A stretch of 50,582 nucleotides of DNA from Marinifilaceae bacterium (lineage in GTDB: Bacteria; Bacteroidota; Bacteroidia; Bacteroidales; Marinifilaceae), in the NCBI GenBank assembly GCA_025210485.1, contig JAOARN010000006.1, positions 1 to 50,582 on the forward strand, given 5' to 3'. Shown here piece by piece: positions 1 to 7,232 of this stretch (positions are counted from its first letter, which is position 1; the number at the start of each line of letters is the position of its first letter). The position numbers were made by a program, and so were the translations under genes. A model generated the notes under the pieces. That model did not search any database. It saw only the letters and a program-made list of their open reading frames with translations, and was not told the DNA's origin.

Positions 1-45
1 CTATCAGGAGGACGATTTTGGGTGTTGGATTTCGGAATCTACTAA
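1..45 (+). other. possible 3' end of a gene entering from the left
   Basis: Frame 1 is open from the window edge to a TAA at 43-45 and ends in the residues FWVLDFGIY. The alternating aromatic ending resembles the last strand of an outer-membrane barrel, but frames 2 and 3 are also open across this short stretch, so the reading frame is not settled. Nothing else can be said without upstream sequence. Confidence 0.2.
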
Positions 46-59
46 TTTCAAAATACTTT

Positions 60-181
60 AATCATGTCAATCCTGTATAATCAATGAATCCTGTCAATCG
101 TGTTAATCTTGTATAATCAATAAATCGTGTCAAATCATGTCCAATCATGTATACTTGCCATTATAACTTGTCAATCTTGCC
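60..181. repeat. degenerate AATCnTGTC short tandem repeat
   Basis: About ten imperfect copies of a roughly 9-base unit, AATCnTGTC, run through this stretch. A higher-order copy is visible: the 29 bases at 69-97 recur at 105-133 with 26 of 29 matches. The rest of 1-249 shows no gene. Similar AATCCTG/GTCAATC runs are, to my knowledge, common between genes in Bacteroidota; their function is not known to me. Confidence 0.6.
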
Positions 182-249
182 AATATAGTATATATTAGCC
201 ATGCTTAATTTAAACCAATCTTAGTATAGAATATAAAATTAAAGAAATT

Positions 250-717
250 ATGAATTTCACTAATCAAAACACAGCCACCTGGATTAAACTATCATACTAT
301 TTGCTAGTATTCGTTTATCTAGGATCCATTGTTCTAAGCATACTTCAGCATTCTGAATATATGTACTATTTTCTTGCTTCATTTACTTTTATATTTATCT
401 CATGCGTATGGTTCACATTAAGTCTAAACTTTAATTATATAATTTTCAAAGAAACAGATAATAGTATAATTTTTAGATATTATCCTCTTCACCCTTTTCA
501 TGATAAATTTAAATCAATAGAAATTCCTAAAAACAAATTATCTCATATTGTTATTAAGGAATCAGTATTTGGTTTAAAATCATCTTTAGAGTTATACCAG
601 ATTACAAATCAAGGTATTGCAAAATATCCTCCGCTTAGTATTTCGGCTTTAAAAAAAGAACAAAAATCAATTATATTTGAACTTTGCCAAAAGTATTCTC
701 AAAATACCCCAAACTAG
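250..717 (+). CDS. hypothetical protein, two N-terminal membrane segments
   Basis: I do not recognise this 155-residue protein. Residues about 13-33 and 38-60 are two hydrophobic membrane segments with a short polar loop between them. They are followed by a soluble region of about 90 residues rich in beta-forming stretches (IIFRYYPLHPF, HIVIKESVFGL), which would suit a small PH-like or bacterial-PH fold on the cytoplasmic side. The start ATG follows an A-rich stretch (AAATTAAAGAAATT), usual for ribosome binding in this phylum. It lies alone, with 97 bases to the next gene on the same strand. Function is unknown; the membrane topology is the only supported statement. Confidence 0.6.
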   Translation: MNFTNQNTATWIKLSYYLLVFVYLGSIVLSILQHSEYMYYFLASFTFIFISCVWFTLSLNFNYIIFKETDNSIIFRYYPLHPFHDKFKSIEIPKNKLSHIVIKESVFGLKSSLELYQITNQGIAKYPPLSISALKKEQKSIIFELCQKYSQNTPN

Positions 718-774
718 TTTTTAAAAACATAATAATTTCTGTAATCAAGAGTTTTTTATTATAAATAGGAAACT

Positions 775-782
775 TATTTTTG
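775..782 (+). promoter_or_regulatory. putative -7 box (TATTTTTG)
   Basis: An exact match to the Bacteroidota -7 consensus TAnnTTTG lies 33 bases before the ATG at 815. No good TTG box is seen about 19 bases upstream, so it is a partial match. Confidence 0.45.
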
Positions 783-814
783 CGATAATTCAATTAGTAA
801 AAACATTTTATATC

Positions 815-1690
815 ATGGCTGACAATAAAAAAGATAAAGTTTACAAGGCGGTACTAGTGATTCTTGCACTTGTATTAACAACTTTAGTAATATTCTATTT
901 CAAAGAAAAAAGAGAAAACCAAAAATTTGTGAATCAAATCACAATTGAAAAAATAAACCTAGAAAATGAACTTCATTCATTGTCTCAAGACTATGATTCG
1001 CTTAAAACATCAAATGATACCATTAATGTTAGACTTCAAATGGAACAAGAAAAAATAGCGAAGCTAGTGGAGAAAATGAAAAAATTCAGAAATAATTCAT
1101 ATGCCGAACTTAATAAATATAAAAGAGAAATTGGAACTCTAAAAACTGTACTAAGAAGCTATATTGTACAGATAGACTCATTAAACGCAAAAAACAAACT
1201 ATTAACGGAAGAAAACAGCAAGGTAAAGAAACAAATCTCTTGGGTTAAAGAAAGAAATGAGATGCTTCAAAAATCAAGCGAAAACATGAAAGAGATTATA
1301 TCGCGTGCATCAAAACTTGAATTAGCAAATCTTATATGTATACCTGTAAATAGAAAAGGCAGACAAGTTAAAAAAGTTTCAAAAACTGTTAAGCTAAAAA
1401 CAAGCTTTATTATCAGAAAAAATATCACCACTACTACAGGACAAAAAACTCTTTATGTAAGAATTACACGTCCTGACGATATTACTCTCGGAAATCCTGA
1501 TAATGGTATGTTCAAATATGAAAATGCTGAAATTATGTACTCTGCAAAAAGAGATATCGAATTCGAAGGTGAGGAACTTGAGGTTGCTATATTCTGGAAT
1601 AATGACAAAAGCTTGATTTCTGGTACATACAGGATTGAAATTTTCGCTGAAGGAAACCTTATCGGTACAACAAGTATGAAAATAAAATAA
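815..1690 (+). CDS. membrane-anchored coiled-coil protein of unknown function
   Basis: The protein has 291 residues. Residues about 11-29 form one membrane helix after a short lysine-rich cytoplasmic start. Residues about 32-165 are a long charged coiled coil (NELHSLSQDYDSLKTSND, MEKMKK-type heptads). Residues about 170-291 form a compact beta-rich domain with phrases such as KTLYVRITRPDD, FEGEELEVAIFW and GTYRIEIFAEGNLIG, typical of an Ig-like or jelly-roll domain exposed outside the cytoplasm. Proteins with this helix, coiled coil and C-terminal beta domain are seen in other Bacteroidota as conserved hypotheticals, but I know no function. A -7 box lies 33 bases upstream and an intrinsic terminator directly follows, so it is probably transcribed alone. 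Confidence 0.7.
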   Translation: MADNKKDKVYKAVLVILALVLTTLVIFYFKEKRENQKFVNQITIEKINLENELHSLSQDYDSLKTSNDTINVRLQMEQEKIAKLVEKMKKFRNNSYAELNKYKREIGTLKTVLRSYIVQIDSLNAKNKLLTEENSKVKKQISWVKERNEMLQKSSENMKEIISRASKLELANLICIPVNRKGRQVKKVSKTVKLKTSFIIRKNITTTTGQKTLYVRITRPDDITLGNPDNGMFKYENAEIMYSAKRDIEFEGEELEVAIFWNNDKSLISGTYRIEIFAEGNLIGTTSMKIK

Positions 1691-1710
1691 ATCATATATT
1701 CATATAATTC

Positions 1711-1747
1711 ATAGGCAAGATTATAAATATATCTTGCCTATTTTTTT
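1711..1747 (+). terminator. intrinsic terminator
   Basis: A 10-base stem (1711-1720 pairing with 1732-1741, core GGCAAGA/TCTTGCC) is followed by a run of T to 1747. It closes the coiled-coil gene. A TTG at 1734 that would extend the next gene lies inside this stem, so that longer start is unlikely. Confidence 0.85.
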
Positions 1748-1766
1748 ACATAAAAATTTCTACAAA

Positions 1767-2393
1767 ATGGATTTACATTTAATTTTATCTTTCTTAGGAG
1801 CAGCTATAATATTAAGTTTCTTGCCAGGTCCTGACAATATTTATGTTTTAACGGAAAGCCTTTCGTCTGGCGCAAAAAAAGGAATTGCCGTTTCTATAGG
1901 ATTGTGCTGTGGTATCATGATTCACACAATTGCAGCATCTACTGGATTGTCTATTATTATCAAAAATTCGGTAATGGTTTTTAATATAATAAAATATTTG
2001 GGAGCAGCATATCTTTTATATTTGGCTGTAATGTCATATAAAGAAAAATCATTCGAATTGGACAATAATAAAGATAAGAAATCGACAAAAACTAATCTCG
2101 AATACATAAAAAAAGGCTTTCTTATGAATGTATTAAATCCGAAAGTTTCTTTATTTTTCATAGCACTTTTACCACAATTCATTACAAATAATGGCTGGAA
2201 TCCTGCATACCAAATGATAATTCTAGGTTTTGTATTCATGCTTCAAGCCTTTTTTATTTTTAGTGGCATTGCTTTACTTTCGGGAGGAATATCAAAATAT
2301 ATGAGAAGTCCTCGGTTTTTTGTAGTTACAAAATGGATAAAAATAGTAGTATTAATAACGCTTGCAATTGGTCTAGCTTTATCAAGTCAATAA
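1767..2393 (+). CDS. LysE/RhtB family amino-acid exporter
   Basis: This 208-residue inner-membrane protein matches the LysE/RhtB exporter family, which exports amino acids or related metabolites by proton exchange. The N-terminal signature is clear: LSFLPGPDNIYVLTESLSSG followed by a glycine-rich helix (GIAVSIGLCCGIMIH). A second hallmark, GFLMNVLNPKVSLFFIALLPQF, lies after the central hydrophilic loop (residues about 94-112). Six hydrophobic segments can be counted and the length is normal for the family. The ATG at 1767 is chosen because upstream in-frame codons lie within the preceding terminator. Only 20 bases separate it from that terminator, so its own promoter is not obvious. Substrate cannot be deduced. 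Confidence 0.9.
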   Translation: MDLHLILSFLGAAIILSFLPGPDNIYVLTESLSSGAKKGIAVSIGLCCGIMIHTIAASTGLSIIIKNSVMVFNIIKYLGAAYLLYLAVMSYKEKSFELDNNKDKKSTKTNLEYIKKGFLMNVLNPKVSLFFIALLPQFITNNGWNPAYQMIILGFVFMLQAFFIFSGIALLSGGISKYMRSPRFFVVTKWIKIVVLITLAIGLALSSQ

Positions 2394-2498
2394 ACTACAC
2401 TTTATGGAAACTATACAATAACTTTTAATTTTAATTGTCTGAAATTAAATATTTATGATATCTAATCTTACCTATCCCCACATAATCTTATAAAACAT

Positions 2499-2537
2499 AA
2501 CACACTACGCATCAACATCTAAGACTGTGTTTTTTTA
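2499..2537 (+). terminator. weak terminator candidate
   Basis: AACACA (2499-2504) can pair with TGTGTT (2526-2531), and seven T follow. The 21-base loop is long, so the call is weak. It would end the LysE-family transcript. Confidence 0.3.
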
Positions 2538-2593
2538 TGATAATTAAGAACAAAAAAGCTTAAATATAAATGTTTATATTCAATCTTTTACCT

Positions 2594-2601
2594 TAAATTT
2601 G
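2594..2601 (+). promoter_or_regulatory. putative -7 box (TAAATTTG)
   Basis: An exact TAnnTTTG match lies 33 bases before the ATG at 2634, the same distance as for the gene at 815. No convincing TTG box lies upstream. Confidence 0.45.
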
Positions 2602-2633
2602 GGATATCAATCTCAATTTATCAGTCAAAAAAC

Positions 2634-3728
2634 ATGAACAAATTCTTAATCATTGTAAGTATTTTGTGTATTTCAAATATTGCTTTTGCACAAAATAATT
2701 CCGAAAAAAATAATACAAAGAAAGACTCTTCTTTATACTTTGAATTAGCAAACAGGAATTTTGTAAAAAACAATGAATTTGAATCTGAGCATGTGGAAGG
2801 ATACACTCTTCTAGGCTATAATTTGAATGCCGCTGTCAAGTATATAATAAACAATAAAATTAGTATCAAAACAGGTATTGCTTTAATCAAATACTCTGGC
2901 ATTCCAGATTATAGTACCCAAGAACCTATTTTCTCGGCATATTATAATCCTAATAAAAATGCTAGTATTATACTAGGAACTCTTGATAATTCGAATAATC
3001 ATGGTCTAAAAGACTATCTCTTTCATAGCGAAAATCTGTATACTTATAATCCAGAGAATGGTATACAAGTAAAGATTAATTATCATAATTGGAAACTTGA
3101 CACTTGGGTTAATTGGGAAAATTTTATTTTCGATAATGATCCCGAACAAGAAATGTTTACATTTGGACTCAACAGTAATCTTAGAATAAGTGGTAATGAT
3201 AAAAATGCACTTAGTTTTCCATTCCAAGCAATATTCAAACACCGAGGAGGTGAAATTGATTTAAATGAAGACAAAATACAAACAATTATAAACTTGTATG
3301 CAGGCTTGAATAAAAAATTTCCAATAGCCAAAAATAGTCTTATCTTAAGCGCAGGATATCTATACTATCAGGATTCGTCAAATCAGAAAGAGTTTATTTA
3401 TGATAATGGGGATGGTTTCGATATTGCTGCTAAATACTCTTACTTAAATTCAAATATAGGCTTAAAATATATTTATCTGCATAAGTTTGTAGCTCCTCAA
3501 GGAAATCCACTATATCAAAATGTCTCCTACTGCGATACAACAACATGCAAGGCAGAAAGAGAGTTCCTAGTAGTCGAATACAATTATAATAAACGATTAG
3601 CCAATGGGATTAGTTTTAGTGCTAATGTAGGTATTGATTACGACCTAACAGACAATCAAATAAACAACCAAGTTATGATTGCATTAAAAATAAATACAGA
3701 TATACTTATTAAATCATTTAAAAAATAA
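2634..3728 (+). CDS. probable outer-membrane beta-barrel protein
   Basis: The protein has 364 residues with a Sec signal peptide (residues 1-19, ending NIAFAQ, cleavage likely after FA or Q). The mature part has no long hydrophobic helix. It shows alternating polar and aromatic strands throughout (for example NGIQVKINYHNWKLDTWVNW, NSLILSAGYLYYQ, FLVVEYNYNKRLANGISFSA), the pattern of an outer-membrane barrel or porin-like protein. A CDTTTCKA segment near residue 300 could form a disulfide. The last residues (LIKSFKK) are not the classic terminal aromatic, so barrel assembly by a standard beta signal is uncertain. I do not recognise a family or substrate. A -7 box lies 33 bases upstream, and it is convergent with the next gene. 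Confidence 0.65.
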   Translation: MNKFLIIVSILCISNIAFAQNNSEKNNTKKDSSLYFELANRNFVKNNEFESEHVEGYTLLGYNLNAAVKYIINNKISIKTGIALIKYSGIPDYSTQEPIFSAYYNPNKNASIILGTLDNSNNHGLKDYLFHSENLYTYNPENGIQVKINYHNWKLDTWVNWENFIFDNDPEQEMFTFGLNSNLRISGNDKNALSFPFQAIFKHRGGEIDLNEDKIQTIINLYAGLNKKFPIAKNSLILSAGYLYYQDSSNQKEFIYDNGDGFDIAAKYSYLNSNIGLKYIYLHKFVAPQGNPLYQNVSYCDTTTCKAEREFLVVEYNYNKRLANGISFSANVGIDYDLTDNQINNQVMIALKINTDILIKSFKK

Positions 3729-3768
3729 GAATATCACCGCTCGATTATTTTTAAATTATCTATATTAA

Positions 3769-4203
3769 TCATTTATGATATTTCCGAACTATCGGATTAA
3801 CTGCTTTATTTACATAAAACTGATATTCTACTATTTGTGATTTTGAATTAATCAATTGAACCTTACCCATTATAAAATCATTAGGTATTCGTGAGATTAT
3901 CTTTCCATCATGAATTAGAATATTCTCAAACCTGAAAATTTTAGATTTCAAGGAATCATAAAACATAAAATCATAACATTTATTCATAAATATTGATTTT
4001 ACACTGATAAAATACTCACCTTCCTCATCAATAAGTTGTGAAACTATAAAATTTCTACTATTTATATCCATATTAAATGCTGCTTTCTTGTTTCGAACAA
4101 TAAAAACCTCATCCGCTTTCTTTTCTTCCTCAGGCAAAAACATAAAAACTAGTGCTAATACCAACACTATCAATACAATAATAAAATATCGATACAATCT
4201 CAT
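3769..4203 (-). CDS. membrane-anchored hypothetical protein
   Basis: The protein has 144 residues. One strongly hydrophobic helix (residues about 5-24, FIIVLIVLVLALVFMFL) is followed by an acidic stretch (PEEEKKADE) and a soluble domain of about 110 residues with beta-type segments. It probably sits in the inner membrane with its bulk in the periplasm, or is an uncleaved signal-anchor protein. No lipobox cysteine is present. It runs on the opposite strand to both neighbours, with 40 bases to the convergent barrel gene and a long gap upstream. I do not recognise a family. Confidence 0.6.
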   Translation of the reverse strand: MRLYRYFIIVLIVLVLALVFMFLPEEEKKADEVFIVRNKKAAFNMDINSRNFIVSQLIDEEGEYFISVKSIFMNKCYDFMFYDSLKSKIFRFENILIHDGKIISRIPNDFIMGKVQLINSKSQIVEYQFYVNKAVNPIVRKYHK

Positions 4204-5092
4204 ACTAGAATAAATTTAACTTGTGTATGGACTCGTTTACGTGTAAAAAATCATTTTTGTTTCATTTTTTTTAAACTTTGTTTTGGGTGCGGTGTATTAA
4301 AACAACAGTTCGAAAAAACAAATAGCTGATTAATATTCATAGAAATATACTAATTTAGATTAGGATAGACCTTAAAAATCAGTATTCTAAAACTGTAAAA
4401 CAAAAGAATGAGTATATAATTGAATCTTCTGAAGATATACCATTCTCATATGGTGAAAATTTTCGCAAGCATTTGATTTTTCTGTTTCTAAAAATTAGAA
4501 ATATCAACCCATATTTCATATTCACAAATACTTGCAGTAATAGTTAGAAATATTATTTCAATCAAAATATATTTTACACTCTTTACTCGTCTGAAATCTT
4601 CTAGTTCTGAAAAAGGCTTTTTTATTGTATTCATCCTTGTTTTATACTAACCTAATAATATTATGCATACTTAAAAACAAATATAAACAACAATACTTAA
4701 GTGTTTGAACTATGCGTTTTATCTCTCATGCGGAAGCCCTGATATCTGTAGATTTTATATTTCATCTCCTTATTCCGATAGAAAATGAAATCTAAATCAA
4801 CGCTTATTGTAAAAAACACAACGCTTACAAAGTAATTTGCCACGCTCAAATAAAACATATTATATAATTATGTTAGTTTTATTATAATTTATTCCTTTAT
4901 AGTAAAATGTAGGTTTTATAAGCTGAATTCATATGAGTGCAGTTAATGCATTATGATATATTAGCTTAAATATTAATTATTATAAACAAATCCTATTTGC
5001 GCTAATACAAGAATAAGTACAAAAAACGGTCGGATATGCCGATACAGCGACCATAAGTTTACTGATAGTTGGCTAATTAAAAATCAATTAAT
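4204..5092. other. 889-base stretch without a clear gene
   Basis: No convincing gene is seen. A 59-codon open stretch without a start codon lies at 4369-4548 (+) and reads protein-like in places (IIESSEDIPFSYGENF); it could be a gene remnant but is not recognised. A small structured element is at 5028-5052, where GGTCG pairs with CGACC around an inner TCGG/CCGA hairpin, 40 bases before the next gene. The length of gap and decayed look suggest an accessory or eroding region. Confidence 0.5.
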
Positions 5093-5579
5093 ATGTTACA
5101 AAGAACATTTATTATTATGTTATTCAGTTGTTTTTTATTTTCGTGTGATAACAGTGATACATCTGAAAATATTACCACAGAATTAAATTTTTCAATTAAG
5201 GAAACAACTCTTGACACCGGATTGTCTGAACCTCTCGGATATAATGAATTGACAGTGAAAGCTGGAAAGTATAGTATTGATTATTGCGAAGAAAATTTTG
5301 GTAGTGTTAGCTTAGAACTTAATAAGTTGGTAAAGAACTCTTATAAATCTAAACCTTTGGAAAATGGATTCGGAGTAAGAATAAGAATTGCTACAGTAAA
5401 AACAAATTGCACTAGAGGAATTGGATATTAGATGCGGTTTAATCAAGCTTAGTGAAAAGGAAGAAGTTGTATTTCCAGAAAGAGAAAAATTAGCTAGAAT
5501 TGATATAGATGAAGAAACTAAAACTATGAATATTGAATTTTTAGAACCCGTTGATTGGGAGAAACTCAGAAGTGAGTAA
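5093..5579 (+). pseudogene. lipoprotein gene broken by a frameshift
   Basis: The 5' part (5093-5431) encodes a lipoprotein: a hydrophobic signal with lipobox FLFSC (Cys18), a serine/aspartate linker, then a soluble domain containing two cysteines (Cys67, Cys106). It stops early at 5429-5431. The +1 frame is open from about 5400 to a TAA at 5577-5579 and continues protein-like, with LEELDIRCGLIKLSEKEE and later FLEPVDWEKLRSE. Upstream of 5400 that frame is full of stops, so the join lies at about 5400-5415, next to the run of five A in GTAAAAAC. Restoring one base would give a protein of about 160 residues. This is a real frameshift mutation, a phase-variable tract or a sequencing error. No known family is recognised. 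Confidence 0.65.
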
Positions 5580-5632
5580 AACGGCATGCAACAAAAATTG
5601 ACTTCAAAAAAAATATTTTTAAATTTCACTTA

Positions 5633-6229
5633 ATGAGAACTATTATAATAAAGATATGCTTGCTTGCTTTATTTTTGCCTTCATGCGGCTACTGGCTTAA
5701 TCCAAGATATGTCAAGATGTCTAAAAAGATAAGACAGGAATATGCCTTACCAGCACTTAAAAGCATCGATGAATATTATTCTAAAAAAGAAAAAATATAT
5801 TCTATAAATGCTAGTAAATTGCGTGAACTAATACTAGAATCGAAACACACGAATATTTTAATTGCCTTTACAGCAAATTGGTGTTCTCCCTGTCATAAAT
5901 CTATGCCTAAAATAAAAAGCCTTTTAGAAGAAAATAAAGATAAGCTTAAAATTGTATTTATTTCAAGTATTGATTGGCTAGAGGTTAATAGAGATAGATT
6001 ATTCATCGATAAGTATGGTTTTGATGACCAAGCCTTATTATGTATAGATTTATATGAGTATGGAACAGAATATATGAATTGGAAAAGAATGAGTAGATTT
6101 ATTAATGAGCTTACTCCTGACTATTCAGGAGAAATTAGTTTACCTAGCTATTTACTATTTAATAATAAAGGAAAACTAGTTTCACATTATCATTCAAACA
6201 TAAATGTAAATTCTGTTAAATTAAAATAA
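5633..6229 (+). CDS. thioredoxin-fold lipoprotein
   Basis: The protein has 198 residues. It starts with a lipoprotein signal ending in the lipobox LPSC (Cys18), so it should be membrane-attached facing the periplasm. Residues about 65-185 form a thioredoxin/TlpA-like fold: a strand (NILIAFTANW), the redox motif WCSPC (Cys85 and Cys88 by count), a helix, and a cis-proline region in SLPSYLLFNNKGK. The likely role is thiol-disulfide exchange on exported proteins. The leader region between the lipid anchor and the fold (residues 20-60) is unlike typical TlpA and has no known match to me. It lies 53 bases after the frameshifted lipoprotein gene on the same strand, and a perfect hairpin follows. 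Confidence 0.85.
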   Translation: MRTIIIKICLLALFLPSCGYWLNPRYVKMSKKIRQEYALPALKSIDEYYSKKEKIYSINASKLRELILESKHTNILIAFTANWCSPCHKSMPKIKSLLEENKDKLKIVFISSIDWLEVNRDRLFIDKYGFDDQALLCIDLYEYGTEYMNWKRMSRFINELTPDYSGEISLPSYLLFNNKGKLVSHYHSNINVNSVKLK

Positions 6230-6238
6230 AATGCAATA

Positions 6239-6284
6239 AACAATATCTATAATTAATGCCTTAGTATTAATTATAGATATTGTT
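6239..6284 (+). terminator. perfect 19-base hairpin after the thioredoxin gene
   Basis: Bases 6239-6257 are the exact reverse complement of 6266-6284, with an 8-base loop (GCCTTAGT). It starts 9 bases after the stop codon. No T run follows, so it may act as an mRNA 3'-end stabiliser or a weak terminator rather than a classic one. Confidence 0.55.
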
Positions 6285-6429
6285 GAAATTCAAATTAATA
6301 AGATTATATGTTGGTAGTAATCAGAATTCGCAATTAAACTATCATCTATATTTTATCTTACCCTATTATATTCTAAAATATTGCATAGTTAGAACTAATA
6401 TATATTTTTAGTTAAACCCTAAATTAAAT

Positions 6430-6864
6430 ATGTTAAACCAACCGAAAATTCCTTTGTTCTTAAATAATAATTTTGTATTATTGCAAGCTTATTTTTTAAT
6501 ATGTAAAGTTTATTTTCGCTCAATGAATAATAAAATTCTCTTAATTAAAAATTCCAAAATAATAAAAAAAATACATCTGAAAGATATAACACATTGCATA
6601 GCGTCAGGTTCCTATACTGAGTTTTATCGTTTCAAAAATCTTTTAGCTGTTGAAACAAAAAATATAAAGAATTATAAAGACAAATTATTATCAGAGAATT
6701 TCATAGAGGTTTCTAGAGGTAAAATAATAAACTTATCATATATTAATGAAATAAGAAAAGAAACAGATGGTACTTTCATTATATTAAGCGATTATCTGAA
6801 ATTTAAAATTGCAGTAAGAAGAATTAAGATAGTAAGACAGAGCTTCATAGACTCTTCCAAATGA
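6430..6864 (+). CDS. stand-alone LytTR-type DNA-binding protein
   Basis: The C-terminal 100 or so residues match the LytTR DNA-binding domain. They show the opening strand (IKKIHLKDITHCIASGSYTE), the middle helix with YKDKLLSENFIEVSRGKIIN and the typical LSYINEIRKETDGTFIILSD. There is no response-regulator receiver domain, so it is a one-domain regulator whose input is unknown. The start is unsettled. The ATG at 6430 gives a hydrophobic 31-residue lead-in that could be a membrane segment, while the ATG at 6523 gives a bare 113-residue LytTR domain, which fits the family better. The gene stands alone between two gaps, so its target genes cannot be inferred. Confidence 0.8.
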   Translation: MLNQPKIPLFLNNNFVLLQAYFLICKVYFRSMNNKILLIKNSKIIKKIHLKDITHCIASGSYTEFYRFKNLLAVETKNIKNYKDKLLSENFIEVSRGKIINLSYINEIRKETDGTFIILSDYLKFKIAVRRIKIVRQSFIDSSK

Positions 6865-7232
6865 GACTAATAGATGCCTTCTAGTATATTTATCTTGTAA
6901 CTATTTTTAAATCTAAGCCAGAGTACGATAAGTAATTAACTAATTACAAATTCAAAAAAGTATCATAGAGTTGAGTATACATCATTCCAAAGTATAAACA
7001 AAACTAAGAAATATATCATCCCTATTTAGCCTCCCACATAGTACTTTTAGATATTAAAAATGCATTACAAACTACTACTACACCCACAAATATCAATAAA
7101 TACAATATCTTAATCCTTAACCAATAAGACTAAGCATATTGTAAGAAATATTATATTAGATGAAATCAGGTTTTATAAGTATTATATTTATTCTTATTTT
7201 TACAGCTTAAACTAATATAATCCTAATAAGAT
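6865..7232. other. 368-base gap, nothing recognised
   Basis: No gene, hairpin with T run or consensus promoter box was seen. It should contain the 3' end of the LytTR transcript and the promoter of the PBP1A gene. Confidence 0.4.

Noticed and set aside
1734-1766. Upstream TTG start for the LysE-family gene
   Set aside because: It lies inside the terminator stem of the preceding gene, and the added residues are not part of the family.
4369-4548. 59-codon open stretch without a start codon
   Set aside because: It looks protein-like in part, but it has no start, is unrecognised, and a run of this length is not rare enough in a gap this size.
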